Source: Desulfospira joergensenii DSM 10085 (GTDB lineage: Bacteria; Desulfobacterota; Desulfobacteria; Desulfobacterales; Desulfobacteraceae). Taken from it: a stretch of 64,000 nt of DNA. The translations under genes were made by a program, and so were the position numbers. Where the stretch lies: contig NZ_ATUG01000002.1 in the NCBI RefSeq assembly GCF_000420085.1, forward strand, positions 744,001-808,000, written 5' to 3'. A model generated the notes under the pieces. It saw nothing but the letters and a program-made list of their open reading frames with translations. It made no database searches and was not told the DNA's origin. This document shows positions 1-8,181 of this stretch, piece by piece; positions within the stretch are counted from its first letter, which is position 1; every line of letters begins with the position of its first letter.

Positions 1-840
1 GGATGCACAATTGACTTTGATCAATGGATATTTGCGGCGTGAGCTGCGGTTGTGAATCTCCCGGGCGACAAGTTCCTTACCGGTGCCGCTTTCGCCCAAG
101 ATGAGAACGCTTGCATCTGTGGGAGCGACAAGCTCAACCTGTTTCATGACGTTTTTCATGGCATCGCTTTCACCCACCATATCACCAAACGCCCGCGCTT
201 CTTTGACTTCCTCCTGTAGATACGAACATTCCAGAGCAAGCTGCTCCTGCAGCCGGTGAATTTTTTCAAACGCCTGTGCATTGACGATTGCAGTGGCCGC
301 ATGATTGGCCATCATCCTCATCCAGACCAGTTCTTCATGCTTTAGCTGAATGCGTGTGAAGATTACCAGAACCCCCAGCACCTCATCTTTATAGATCAGC
401 GGCTGTCCTCCGAATCCGAGTATCCCCTCCTTGCGGGCCCAGTCCGGTCTGGCGATCCATTTTGAATCCTTTTCTACGTTCTGCACTTCCACAGCTTTTC
501 CATGGGCTGCAATCCATCCGACCTTGCGGGAACCAAGGGGGAACCGGCTGAAATCACCATCAAGCCTGGACCAGTCGGCCTTGGTGTCAACCAGGGAACT
601 GCCCTGGCTTGCCATCAGGTGAAGACATCTTTCATTGTCATCGCAGGCCTGTTCTTTCATCGGACAGGGACAGCCTCCCTCCCGGATCAGCCAGATCCGG
701 GCCAAGGCGACATGAGGACGTTGGGCAAGCTGCCGGACGATCAATTTTAAAAGTGGGGCAACCGCATGCTCTCTGGCCATTTCCAGAAGAAGTGTCTTTA
801 AAGATTCATATTCAGGTTCGTAATTTGATTCAAGATTCAT
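1..840 (-). CDS. Sigma-54-dependent transcriptional activator with N-terminal GAF domain (partial, 3' end outside window)
   Basis: An uninterrupted reading frame of 280 codons starts at the ATG at 838-840 and runs off the left edge. The last ~60 codons are the start of a sigma-54 AAA+ domain, with MVGESDAM followed by the Walker A motif GESGTGKE. The first ~190 residues look like a GAF sensor domain containing a cysteine group (GGCPCP, then QAC and ERCLHL). A cysteine-rich GAF could bind a metal, a cluster or a reactive species; that is inference. The gene is divergent from a sigma-54 promoter and the 1067-7288 gene run, so it is the obvious local activator. The rest of the AAA+ domain and the HTH lie outside the window. 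Confidence 0.88.
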   Translation of the reverse strand, partial: MNLESNYEPEYESLKTLLLEMAREHAVAPLLKLIVRQLAQRPHVALARIWLIREGGCPCPMKEQACDDNERCLHLMASQGSSLVDTKADWSRLDGDFSRFPLGSRKVGWIAAHGKAVEVQNVEKDSKWIARPDWARKEGILGFGGQPLIYKDEVLGVLVIFTRIQLKHEELVWMRMMANHAATAIVNAQAFEKIHRLQEQLALECSYLQEEVKEARAFGDMVGESDAMKNVMKQVELVAPTDASVLILGESGTGKELVAREIHNRSSRRKYPLIKVNCAS

Positions 841-871
841 AGACAAAGCCTATCTAAAATTTTGCTGTTTG

Positions 872-906
872 ACCACAATATTTTGGTGATCACAATTTTT
901 TGTGGT
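872..906. promoter_or_regulatory. Inverted repeat, candidate upstream activator site
   Basis: ACCACAA at 872-878 is matched by its complement TTGTGGT at 900-906, with a second near-palindrome (GGTGATCACA) between them. The block lies about 70-100 bp upstream of the sigma-54 promoter, a usual place for an enhancer-binding activator. Which protein binds here is inferred from position. Confidence 0.45.
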
Positions 907-973
907 TGTTAGGCTTAAGCCTCAACTTGTGTATTTATTATAAAAACGGGTGCTTATGAATAATTGAGGCGAT

Positions 974-989
974 TGGCACGTTCTTTGAA
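974..989 (+). promoter_or_regulatory. Sigma-54 (-24/-12) promoter
   Basis: TGGCACG at 974-980, then TTCT, then TTGAA at 985-989 matches the -24/-12 consensus TGGCACG-N4-TTGCW with one mismatch in the -12 element. Transcription would start near 1000 and the first gene starts at 1067. The divergent gene encodes a sigma-54 activator, which supports the call. Confidence 0.75.
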
Positions 990-1066
990 ATCTTAGGTAT
1001 TCAAACGCAGAAAGATCAAACCGGATGCGTTGGAACCAACAACTTAAATTAATAAAGGAGCTATAA

Positions 1067-1816
1067 ATGTCTGGTCAAGATTATGTTAAGAATCCCGCCT
1101 ATTCCGAGCCTGAGACTCCAGGCCTGCCGCCAAGCGATATGGTCCTCGATCCCCAAAGGTCCGCTTTGGTCGTGATCGACCCTCAGAACGATTTTCTGCA
1201 TGAAACCGGTGTGGCGTGGGGGGTTGTAGGGGAATCCGTGATGGAACACAATGTTGTGCAGCATCTTGAAGACTTGTTTAAAGCAGCAAAAAGCGCCAGT
1301 CTGCCGGTCTTCATCTCTCCCCATTACTACTATCCCCATGACCACAGGTGGAAATTTGAAGGCGCCCTGGAAAAAGTCATGCATTCCATTGGCATGTTCG
1401 ACCGCCCCGGGGCACTTGATGTAACCGGTTTGGAAGGCTCTGGCGCTGACTTTGTCGACCGGTACAAATCCTACATAAACGATGGAAAGACGGTCATCGC
1501 CTCACCCCACAAGGTGTATGGGCCGGAACAGAACGACCTTGTCCTGCAGCTTCGCAAGCAGCATATCGACCAGGTCATCCTGGCCGGGATGTCTGCAAAC
1601 CTTTGTGTGGAAAGCCATATGCGGGCCTTGCTGGAAGCAGGCTTTGAAGTGGCCGTGGTCAAGAATGCCACTGCCGGCGCCATCATTCCGGAAGGAGACG
1701 GCTATCTTGCCGCCCTTGTCAACTTCCGTATGATGGCCAATGCGGTCTGGTCTACGAAAAAGGCCGTTGAAATGATGAAAGCCCTTGAAAACTCAGAAAT
1801 TCGGCGCAGCGCATAA
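1067..1816 (+). CDS. Isochorismatase-family cysteine hydrolase
   Basis: A 249-residue protein of the isochorismatase-like fold. The family begins with a strand carrying the catalytic Asp, here VVIDPQNDF with Asp38, and the nucleophile follows a GMSAN-type turn, here Cys180 in AGMSANLCVESH. Members cleave amides, ureas or vinyl ethers; the substrate cannot be read from sequence. A good ribosome binding site (AAAGGAG) precedes the ATG. It is the first gene after the sigma-54 promoter, so it probably belongs to the same induced unit as the redox genes that follow. Confidence 0.88.
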   Translation: MSGQDYVKNPAYSEPETPGLPPSDMVLDPQRSALVVIDPQNDFLHETGVAWGVVGESVMEHNVVQHLEDLFKAAKSASLPVFISPHYYYPHDHRWKFEGALEKVMHSIGMFDRPGALDVTGLEGSGADFVDRYKSYINDGKTVIASPHKVYGPEQNDLVLQLRKQHIDQVILAGMSANLCVESHMRALLEAGFEVAVVKNATAGAIIPEGDGYLAALVNFRMMANAVWSTKKAVEMMKALENSEIRRSA

Positions 1817-1887
1817 CAGCTGCCCGCCGCAGGAACCTGGGAAAATCCCAGGTTTTGCAAAAATAAAAATAATATTTGGAGGACGTC

Positions 1888-2253
1888 ATGAAAAAAATAG
1901 TCAATACCATTATCGCAATTACCAGTCTCTGGCTTATGGCCGTATCAGCAGCAGCAGGTACAATAGATACCATTAAGATCATCGAACATCCGGGTTATTT
2001 TGAAACCCAGGGGAATGTTTTCGATATTCCGGCAGGCAGATATAAGATTGTCGTGAAAAACATGTCCGGCAAGGATGCCGGTTTTGTCTTTAACAAAGGG
2101 CAGAACAATGTCACCACGGATAATTCAAGCATGAAGGTGATCCTGCTTAAAAACGGTGAGCAGGGAAGCTTCACGCTTAATCTGAAAAAAGGCAATTACT
2201 CTTATTTCTGCCCGATTATCCCCACACCGCCTTACCCGCTGCGTGTCAAATAA
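1888..2253 (+). CDS. Small secreted cupredoxin-like protein
   Basis: 121 residues, starting at the ATG 1888 behind TTGGAGGA. Residues 1-22 form a signal peptide (charged start, hydrophobic run, AAAG at the likely cleavage site), so the protein should be exported. The C-terminal half (GEQGSFTLNLKKGNYSYFCP) resembles the end of a cupredoxin, where a glycine-rich turn leads to the copper-ligand Cys. The usual His and Met ligands after the Cys are not apparent (PIIPTPPYPL instead), so copper binding is uncertain. The gap to the isochorismatase-family gene is 71 bp. Confidence 0.6.
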   Translation: MKKIVNTIIAITSLWLMAVSAAAGTIDTIKIIEHPGYFETQGNVFDIPAGRYKIVVKNMSGKDAGFVFNKGQNNVTTDNSSMKVILLKNGEQGSFTLNLKKGNYSYFCPIIPTPPYPLRVK

Positions 2254-2358
2254 ACGGTCCGCTTCATGGGCCGGAGTGGCAGTTGGCCACTCCGGCTCAT
2301 GTTTCGATACCCAATGATCATGGAGACAAATTATAATCAGATCACAGGAGCAACGACA

Positions 2359-2829
2359 ATGGAAAACAGACCCCCTTTACCGCCGTTCACAAGGCAAACA
2401 GCAGAACAAAAAGTACGCATGGCAGAGAATGGATGGAACAGCCGGGATCCCGTAAAGGTATCTCTGGCATACACAAGGGACAGCTGCTGGCGAAACAGGG
2501 CTCAATTTCTTCAGGGACGGGAAGCGATCCAGGCATTTCTGACCCGCAAATGGGAGCAGGAACAGGAGTATCGTCTTGTCAAGGAACTATGGGTCTGGGA
2601 GGACAACCGGATTGCCGTGCGGTTTCAATATGAGTACCGCAACGATTCCGGCGACTGGTTCCGGGCCTGTGGTAATGAGCTGTGGGAATTTTCAGGCAAC
2701 GGCCTGATGCATCGCCGGGAGGCAAGCATTAACGATGTGCCCATCAGAAAAGAAGACAGAAAATTCCTGTGGCCAAAGCTTGGCCCCCGCCCCGAAGACT
2801 TCCCCGGACTTACGGAACTTCGCCTATAA
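2359..2829 (+). CDS. DUF1348 protein, NTF2-like fold
   Basis: 156 residues; start chosen at ATG 2359 behind CACAGGAG, because the longer upstream frame has no ribosome site. The sequence matches the DUF1348 family end to end: RPPLPPFT near the start, [32 protein letters not shown], and the tail [11 protein letters not shown] followed by [10 protein letters not shown]. The family has a cone-shaped NTF2-like pocket and no firmly known reaction. It often sits with small-molecule detoxification genes, which agrees with its neighbours here. Confidence 0.85.
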   Translation: MENRPPLPPFTRQTAEQKVRMAENGWNSRDPVKVSLAYTRDSCWRNRAQFLQGREAIQAFLTRKWEQEQEYRLVKELWVWEDNRIAVRFQYEYRNDSGDWFRACGNELWEFSGNGLMHRREASINDVPIRKEDRKFLWPKLGPRPEDFPGLTELRL

Positions 2830-2901
2830 AATCAGGTCAATATCCATCGAAAACCTGCAGATAGAAAAACGGCCGTTTGTTGGATGAAAGGAGCATAAAA
2901 A

Positions 2902-3342
2902 ATGGCGCTGAAAGTCACCATACACAATAAGAAAGGGTTTCGCTATGCCCAGGAAATTATCGCCGGCCGGCACAGGCTGACAGCCGACCGTATCGAACTT
3001 GACGGCGGTGATGACAGCGGCCCGGGACCTTATTCCTACCTTCTGGCAGCATTGGGGTCGTGAGCGGCCATCACTCTCCGCATGTATGCGGAGCATAAAA
3101 GCATTGCTCTGGAAAGTATCTTCATCGAACTTGCGCACAACCGGAACGATGAAAATCAGAGCCGGTCCATGGGCAGCGAAGAGGATAGAACTGACTCTAT
3201 TGAGGGAACCATTGAATTGAAAGGGAATCTGGATTCAGGTCAACGACAGCGGATGCTGGAAATCGCCAGCCGATGCTTTATGCACCGCACGTTAAGCAAG
3301 GGGGTGGATATCCGGTTCCGGAATGCGTCTGCCTTTAAGTGA
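2902..3342 (+). CDS. OsmC-family selenoprotein (in-frame TGA read as selenocysteine)
   Basis: The 147-codon frame runs from ATG 2902 (after AAAGGAG) to TGA 3340, with one internal TGA at codon 54 (3061-3063). Around it the protein reads [20 protein letters not shown], where U replaces the peroxidatic Cys that OsmC proteins carry in LLAALGSC-xxxTLRMY. The resolving Cys is present at residue 125 in [10 protein letters not shown]. OsmC/Ohr proteins reduce hydroperoxides, and selenium would raise reactivity. A perfect hairpin follows the TGA. Split gene calls (start 3082 or 2999) are artefacts of treating TGA as stop. Homology on both sides makes selenocysteine much likelier than a nonsense mutation. 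Confidence 0.88.
3076..3093 (+). promoter_or_regulatory. Bacterial SECIS hairpin for the OsmC selenocysteine codon
   Basis: CTCCGCAT (3076-3083) and ATGCGGAG (3086-3093) form an eight-pair stem; the inner pairs probably open to give a small loop containing G at its tip. The loop lies about 20 nt after the TGA (3061-3063), within the spacing known for SelB-binding elements. It lies inside the coding region, as expected in bacteria. Confidence 0.7.
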
Positions 3343-3488
3343 ACGCGGGCCAATTCCTGAAGAAAGCAAAAGTCTGCCCATGCTGAAGGAGAAATATCCG
3401 TGCAAACGCGTGTCCCTGGTATTCAAAACGTCAACCGGTGAGCACCCTGTTCAATGAGGTTGAGGCGCACCGGATCAACAAGAAATAA
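3339..3488 (+). CDS. Possible 49-residue selenoprotein with a CPCU motif
   Basis: A GTG at 3339 overlaps the osmC-like stop (GTGA), suggesting translational coupling. The frame runs to TAA 3486-3488 with one in-frame TGA at codon 16 (3384-3386). Read through, it gives KVCPC-U-RRNIR, then ACPWYSKRQPVSTLFNEVE and a basic tail. Three Cys plus Sec in so short a chain suggests a redox or metal-binding peptide. A weak hairpin (CGTG-CAAA-CGCG at about 3398-3409) follows the TGA. No ribosome site and no known family was recognised, so this is a candidate only; the alternative is a 150-bp non-coding gap. Confidence 0.4.
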
Positions 3489-3502
3489 GAGGAGTGTGAC
3501 AC

Positions 3503-4189
3503 ATGAAAAAGAACGTTTCAAGAGGGTTGGTGATCGGCGCCATTGTCCTGCTGTTTGTTCTCTTTTTTGTGCTGGATCTGAGCCGGTATTTATCTTTGGA
3601 ATATATCAAGTCACAGCAGGAGATGCTGCTGGCATTTTATCGGGAAAACACAATGGCAACAATCGGGATATTCATGGGTATCTATATTCTTGTAACCGGC
3701 CTTTCCCTGCCCGGGGCTGCTGTTATGACCCTTGCAAGTGGAACGGTTTTCGGACTTTTCACCGGTACGGTGGTGGTCTCCTTTGCCAGCACGATTGGCG
3801 CGACCCTGGCGTTTGTGGTGTCCCGGTTTTTACTGCGGGACTGGGTGCAGGCCCGTTTCAAAGACAAATTGCGGGCCATCAATCAAGGCATTTCCAAAGA
3901 AGGCGAATTTTATCTGTTCACCCTGCGGCTGGTACCCGTATTTCCATTTTTTATCATCAATCTGGTGATGGGCCTGACACCCATTACAACCTTCCGGTTT
4001 TACCTGGTCAGCCAGATCGGCATGCTGGCTGGGACTCTGGTATATGTCAATGCCGGCACACAGCTGGGGCAGATAGATTCTTTAAAAGGGATTGTATCTC
4101 CGGGGCTGCTTTTGTCGTTCGCCCTTCTGGGGTGCTTCCCCCTTCTGGCCAAAAAAGGGGTCTCTTTAATCAAAAAGGAAAGATCATGA
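3503..4189 (+). CDS. TVP38/TMEM64-family inner membrane protein
   Basis: 228 residues with about six hydrophobic segments. The SNARE-associated (DedA-like) core is clear: GLSLPGAAVMTLASGTVFG at ~75-95, FVVSRFLLRDWV, and FTLRLVPVFPFFIINLVMGLT, with the conserved Arg/Pro loop. Ribosome site GAGGAGTG precedes the ATG. Its last four bases overlap the next gene (ATGA), so the two are coupled. TVP38 proteins are commonly paired with mercuric-reductase-like flavoproteins; family members have been linked to lipid scrambling, but the role here is unknown. Confidence 0.88.
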   Translation: MKKNVSRGLVIGAIVLLFVLFFVLDLSRYLSLEYIKSQQEMLLAFYRENTMATIGIFMGIYILVTGLSLPGAAVMTLASGTVFGLFTGTVVVSFASTIGATLAFVVSRFLLRDWVQARFKDKLRAINQGISKEGEFYLFTLRLVPVFPFFIINLVMGLTPITTFRFYLVSQIGMLAGTLVYVNAGTQLGQIDSLKGIVSPGLLLSFALLGCFPLLAKKGVSLIKKERS

Positions 4190-5634
4190 GACATTACGAA
4201 TATGATATCGGAATCATTGGTGGGGGGGCCGCCGGGTTGACAACCGCATCCGGCGCGGCACAACTGGGGGCGAAAACAATAGTCATCGAGAAGGAGGACA
4301 AACTGGGGGGAGACTGCCTCCATTACGGGTGTGTTCCCAGTAAAACCCTGATCAAATCGGCCCATGTGTACCACCTGATGAAACAGGCCCAGGCATTTGG
4401 CCTGCCCCGGGTGGACCTTCCGCCGGTGGATTTCAGGCAGGTGGCAGACCGCATCCGGTCGGTGGTGGATACCATCCAGCAGCACGATTCAAAAGAGCGG
4501 TTCTGCAGCCTGGGCGCCAAAGTGATGTCCGGGCAGCCCCGGTTTGTGGATGAGCATGCGGTGGCGCTGAATGGCAGAACGATCTCTGCCGGCAAGTGGG
4601 TGATTGCCACGGGCTCATCTCCGGTGGTTCCCCCCATTCCGGGCCTGGCTGACACCCCGCACCTGACCAACAAAGAGATTTTTTACATGGATGCATTGCC
4701 CGGGTCCATGATCATACTGGGTGCCGGCCCCATCGGCATTGAAATGGCCCAGGCCTTCAACCGGTTCGGCACAACGGTGACCGTTATTGATCGTTCTTCA
4801 CAGGTTCTGGGAAAAGAGGACAAAGATATGGCTGACGGTGTCATGCAGGTGTTGAGGGCGGAAGGGGTGAATTTTGTCCTGAAGGCATCCATAGAGCAGG
4901 TGGAAGATCTGCCTAAAGGACGGCAGGTAACAATCAAGGATACGGCAGGCAATACACATCAGTTCACTGCAGATGCCATTTTGGTGAGCATGGGCAGATC
5001 CCCCAATACAGAGGGGCTGGGCCTGTCCGGCATCGGCATCGCCGTGGAGCGGTCCGGCATCCGGGTGGACCACCGGCTGCGCACCAGCCACAGCCACATA
5101 TACGCAGCAGGGGATGTGAACGGTGGATACCAGTTCACCCATGCCGCCGGATATGAAGGGGGAATTGTGATCAGCAATGCCGTGTTCCGACTCCCCAGGA
5201 AGGTGAATTATACCTGGCTTCCCTGGGTCACTTATACCGACCCGGAACTGGTCAGCATCGGCATGAATGAAAGGGCGGCAAAAAGAGCCGGAATACACTG
5301 CCAGGCGATTATTGAATCATTTTTAGACAATGACCGGGCCCAGGCTGAAAAGAAAACAGATGGTAAAATCAAACTGCTGCTGGATGAAAAAGAAAAACCC
5401 ATCGGGGTTCAGATCCTGGGGGCTGGCGCAGGAAACCTGATCAATGAATGGGTGGCGGCGTTCAACGGCAAGGTCAAACTGTCCACCCTTGCCGCTGCCA
5501 TCCATCCCTATCCCACCATGGGTGAAATCAACAAGCGGGTCGCCGGGGCCTATCTGTCCCCCAAACTATTTTCCCCTGCCATTAAAAAAGGGCTCAAGTT
5601 TTTTTTCAACCTCAAGGGAAGGGGCTGTCAATAA
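4186..5634 (+). CDS. Pyridine nucleotide-disulfide oxidoreductase (mercuric reductase / lipoamide dehydrogenase-like)
   Basis: 482 residues from ATG 4186. The FAD motif GIIGGGAAGLT is at ~8, the redox-active pair is GGDCLHYGCVPSKT at ~43, an NAD(P) motif ILGAGPIGIE is at ~180, and ATGSSPVVPPIPG and YAAGDVNGGYQFTH mark the FAD domain. The dimerisation end contains the HPYPTMGE motif, with the His-Pro that acts as acid/base in the family. There is no N-terminal HMA domain and no C-terminal Cys pair, so true mercuric reductase activity is unlikely. Reduction of a small disulfide for the OsmC-type protein is a guess from context. Confidence 0.9.
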   Translation: MRHYEYDIGIIGGGAAGLTTASGAAQLGAKTIVIEKEDKLGGDCLHYGCVPSKTLIKSAHVYHLMKQAQAFGLPRVDLPPVDFRQVADRIRSVVDTIQQHDSKERFCSLGAKVMSGQPRFVDEHAVALNGRTISAGKWVIATGSSPVVPPIPGLADTPHLTNKEIFYMDALPGSMIILGAGPIGIEMAQAFNRFGTTVTVIDRSSQVLGKEDKDMADGVMQVLRAEGVNFVLKASIEQVEDLPKGRQVTIKDTAGNTHQFTADAILVSMGRSPNTEGLGLSGIGIAVERSGIRVDHRLRTSHSHIYAAGDVNGGYQFTHAAGYEGGIVISNAVFRLPRKVNYTWLPWVTYTDPELVSIGMNERAAKRAGIHCQAIIESFLDNDRAQAEKKTDGKIKLLLDEKEKPIGVQILGAGAGNLINEWVAAFNGKVKLSTLAAAIHPYPTMGEINKRVAGAYLSPKLFSPAIKKGLKFFFNLKGRGCQ

Positions 5635-5650
5635 AAAAGAGGTGATTCTT

Positions 5651-7288
5651 ATGGAAAATACAACGATATGGTCTCCTTTTCATGAGGGCGAAATAGAAGT
5701 GCAAACGCGTGTCGGTGTGATTGATGAAGTGAACCAATGGGCTCCTCATGCCATCCGCCCGGTTATGCCGGCGCAGCACCAATCATTTTTCCGGCAACTG
5801 CCCTTTGTCGTTGCCGCTGCCCGGGACAATACTGGCGCCCCCTGGGCAACTTTGCTGGTTGGCACTCCCGGCTTTGTACAATCGCAAGGCCCCCAATACC
5901 TGGAGGTCAGGTCAAAGCCCCTGCAGGGAGATGCGCTGGAAAATTCGTTTTTCGCAGATGCCCAGATCGGTCTTTTGGGTATTGAGCTTGAAACACGAAG
6001 GCGCAACCGGGTCAACGGGAAGATAGCGCAGTGCGATGAGCAAGGCTTCACTCTTGCCGTTGAGCAGTCCTTTGGAAATTGTCCTCAATATATATCCAAA
6101 CGGGTCTGGCACAAGGCTGGGGCCAATCTAAAAAGAATGCAGACCTCGAACCACTCCCGTCTTGATGATCATATGAAATCCTGGATCTCCAGGGCAGATA
6201 CCATGTTTATTGCCAGCGGCCACCATGAACCGCATCAGAAAAATGGCAGGGGGATGGACGTTTCCCACAGGGGCGGGCCTGCAGGTTTTGTTAAGATTAA
6301 AGGCGACACCAGCCTGGTTTTACCGGATTATGCAGGCAACAACCTTTTCAACACCATTGGCAATCTGGTGAAGGATTCCAGGGTGGGACTGCTTTTTGTG
6401 GAATTTCAGCATGGCTCAATGCTGCAAATTACCGGAAACGCGGAAATCGACTGGGATTCCGGCGAGATCTCTAAACATCCGGGTGCAAAGAGACTTATCA
6501 ATATTGAAATTACGCATATCGTGCAATCAGATCATTCACTGCCTTTGCGATGGCGTGCTGCAGAAGGTGGTGTCCGCGAGCTTGTTTTAGTAGACAAAAT
6601 CATTGAAAGTGAAGATGTTGCCTCTTTTGTGTTTGCCCCCCGGGACAAGGGCAGACTGCCGCTGTTTAAAGCAGGCCAGTATCTGCCAATTGAGCTGGCG
6701 CTTGAGGGCAGCGAAGTATTGGAGCGAACCTACTCGCTGTCAAATCAACCGGGAGAGAAAGAATACCGTATCAGCGTTAAAAGAGAGCCGTTTGGTCTTG
6801 TTTCCCGCCTGCTGCACGATCACTTGTCGCCAGGCAATGCCATCCTGGCAAAAGCCCCCGAAGGGGGGTTTGTTCTGCCGCAGGATAAGGACCGGCCAAT
6901 CGTACTTGTCAGTGCCGGAATCGGCATTACCCCAATGGTCAGCATGCTGCATGTCCTGGCAAAACAGGGCAGGCAGGTTTATTTTATCCATGGCGCACGC
7001 AATGGGACCCACCGTCCGCTTGTGGATGAAGTCGCTGCCCTTGCCGCCCGGCATAGTGATTCTGTTCACTTGTCTGTACTTTACAGCCACCCGCATTCAA
7101 AAGACATAGAAGGCGTGGACTACCACCGGTCAGGCCGTATTGATGCCAGCGCATTAGAACAATTCGTTCCAGAAACGGACGCTGAATTTTATGTGTGCGG
7201 CCCGAAAAGTTTTATCGCCGATATTGTATTCCTTTTAACTGAACGCGGCGTTACTGATGAATATATACACATTGAAAGCTTCAGCTGA
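5651..7288 (+). CDS. Pyridoxamine 5'-phosphate oxidase-like domain fused to flavohaemoglobin-type FAD/NAD(P) reductase
   Basis: 545 residues from ATG 5651. Residues ~40-295 form a split-barrel flavin-binding (PNPOx-like) module, with FIASGHHEP, GRGMDVSHRGGPAGFVKI and YAGNNLFNTIGNL. Residues ~300-545 are a ferredoxin-reductase module: RTYSLSN (FAD), IVLVSAGIGITPMVSML (NAD) and FYVCGPKSFI. There is no plant-type 2Fe-2S domain after it; the chain ends IHIESFS. Similar fusions move electrons from NAD(P)H to a flavin site; the substrate is unknown. It is the last gene of the run. Confidence 0.88.
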   Translation: MENTTIWSPFHEGEIEVQTRVGVIDEVNQWAPHAIRPVMPAQHQSFFRQLPFVVAAARDNTGAPWATLLVGTPGFVQSQGPQYLEVRSKPLQGDALENSFFADAQIGLLGIELETRRRNRVNGKIAQCDEQGFTLAVEQSFGNCPQYISKRVWHKAGANLKRMQTSNHSRLDDHMKSWISRADTMFIASGHHEPHQKNGRGMDVSHRGGPAGFVKIKGDTSLVLPDYAGNNLFNTIGNLVKDSRVGLLFVEFQHGSMLQITGNAEIDWDSGEISKHPGAKRLINIEITHIVQSDHSLPLRWRAAEGGVRELVLVDKIIESEDVASFVFAPRDKGRLPLFKAGQYLPIELALEGSEVLERTYSLSNQPGEKEYRISVKREPFGLVSRLLHDHLSPGNAILAKAPEGGFVLPQDKDRPIVLVSAGIGITPMVSMLHVLAKQGRQVYFIHGARNGTHRPLVDEVAALAARHSDSVHLSVLYSHPHSKDIEGVDYHRSGRIDASALEQFVPETDAEFYVCGPKSFIADIVFLLTERGVTDEYIHIESFS

Positions 7289-8008
7289 AATATGCATACC
7301 AACAGCGTGCTTTGTGACGGTTATTACAAAAGAATGCTGTTTTGGTTTCAGCAAGGGAATTCGTTTCTCAATTATATTGCGAGATTTTTGAAATAAATTT
7401 CTTAGGCCACTTTCGATCCCTTTAGCTGATTGAAATTATTTTTATAGCGAGGACTACTTGCAGGACAAGGTTCAATTTCAGAGTAAATGAATACCTAAGA
7501 CTTTCCCTCCTCTATTTCTTGAATTTATAATAGCCCGGTCCGAGAGTTGGTATAATCCTGGAAAGAGAGCTCAGATAGGCGTGTAACGAAATACTGATAG
7601 TATAAAGAAAGATTAACCAGCATAAGCAGAACAACAAGCGCAGAGGTTAGGGAGACCTTAAGCAAAAAAATCTATTTTTTTGTATCGGACGGATATTTTT
7701 TGTTGACTTACTTTCTCATAGGAATTGTGGACATTGGCATTCCTTGTTTGCTTCATATATGCCGTCCGGATATCTGAGTATAGGCTAATACAAGAACGGA
7801 TAATTTTTGACAAATCTGATCAACGACAAATATTTTTTCCCCTGAATATTCTTTACACGTGTCATCGATACTGATATGCAATTCAGGGAGATTCTAAGAT
7901 GATAATCGATCCGGTTATCCTTTAATTCCGCATGATATGCGGTTAGATATCAGATTGCTCAAGATAACCGGACAACCGGAGAATTCCTTGTTATATTCAG
8001 AATACACT
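7289..8008. other. Intergenic AT-rich region without a convincing gene
   Basis: About 720 bp with no supported coding frame. It holds an inverted pair CGGACGG (7686-7692) and CCGTCCG (7762-7768), a promoter-like TTGACT (7703-7708), and the nested palindrome listed next. It separates the redox gene run from the insertion sequence and is visibly richer in A/T than the flanking genes. Confidence 0.5.
7910..7972. repeat. Nested palindrome (hairpin within a hairpin)
   Basis: Outer arms TCCGGTTATC (7910-7919) and GATAACCGGA (7963-7972) are perfect complements. Between them CCGCAT-GAT-ATGCGG (7928-7942) forms a second perfect stem. It lies about 40 bp before the interrupted gene starting at 8009. 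It could be an RNA structure in that gene's leader, a recombination site or a terminator; no U-run follows. Confidence 0.5.
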
Positions 8009-8115
8009 ATGTTAAAAATGATCGAAAACAAAACCTGGTGGTTAATGAAGGGTGTTGAAATCGATGACGCAATTTTAACGTTATCCGACAAATTTTCAGT
8101 ATGTTAGTAATTGAA

Positions 8116-8181
8116 AAAGCCTCTGTTTAGTTGTATCTTTCAAGCGCCTAAACAAAAAGGAAACAACACCACAGAGGCTTT
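8116..8181 (+). promoter_or_regulatory. Inverted repeat enclosing the transposase ribosome binding site
   Basis: AAAGCCTCTGT (8116-8126) and ACAGAGGCTTT (8171-8181) are perfect 11-bp complements, and the right arm ends exactly at the transposase ATG (8182). The likely ribosome site AGAGG lies inside the right arm. An RNA reading in from outside would bury it, a known way for insertion sequences to limit transposase made from external promoters. GTTTAG (8125-8130) and CTAAAC inside the loop can also pair. Confidence 0.55.

Noticed and set aside
3336..3345. Read-through of the OsmC stop TGA (3340-3342) as a second selenocysteine
   Set aside because: The frame beyond has no family match and the protein is already of usual length; a GTG overlaps this stop for a separate frame.
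3454..4185. N-terminal extension of the disulfide reductase frame across the TVP38 gene
   Set aside because: The first ~244 codons are out of frame with the TVP38 protein, have no homology, and ATG 4186 is the conserved start.
4186..5634. Mercuric reductase (merA) assignment
   Set aside because: The CxxxxC disulfide is present, but the C-terminal Cys pair needed to bind Hg(II) and the HMA domain are missing, and no merT/merP/merR is nearby.
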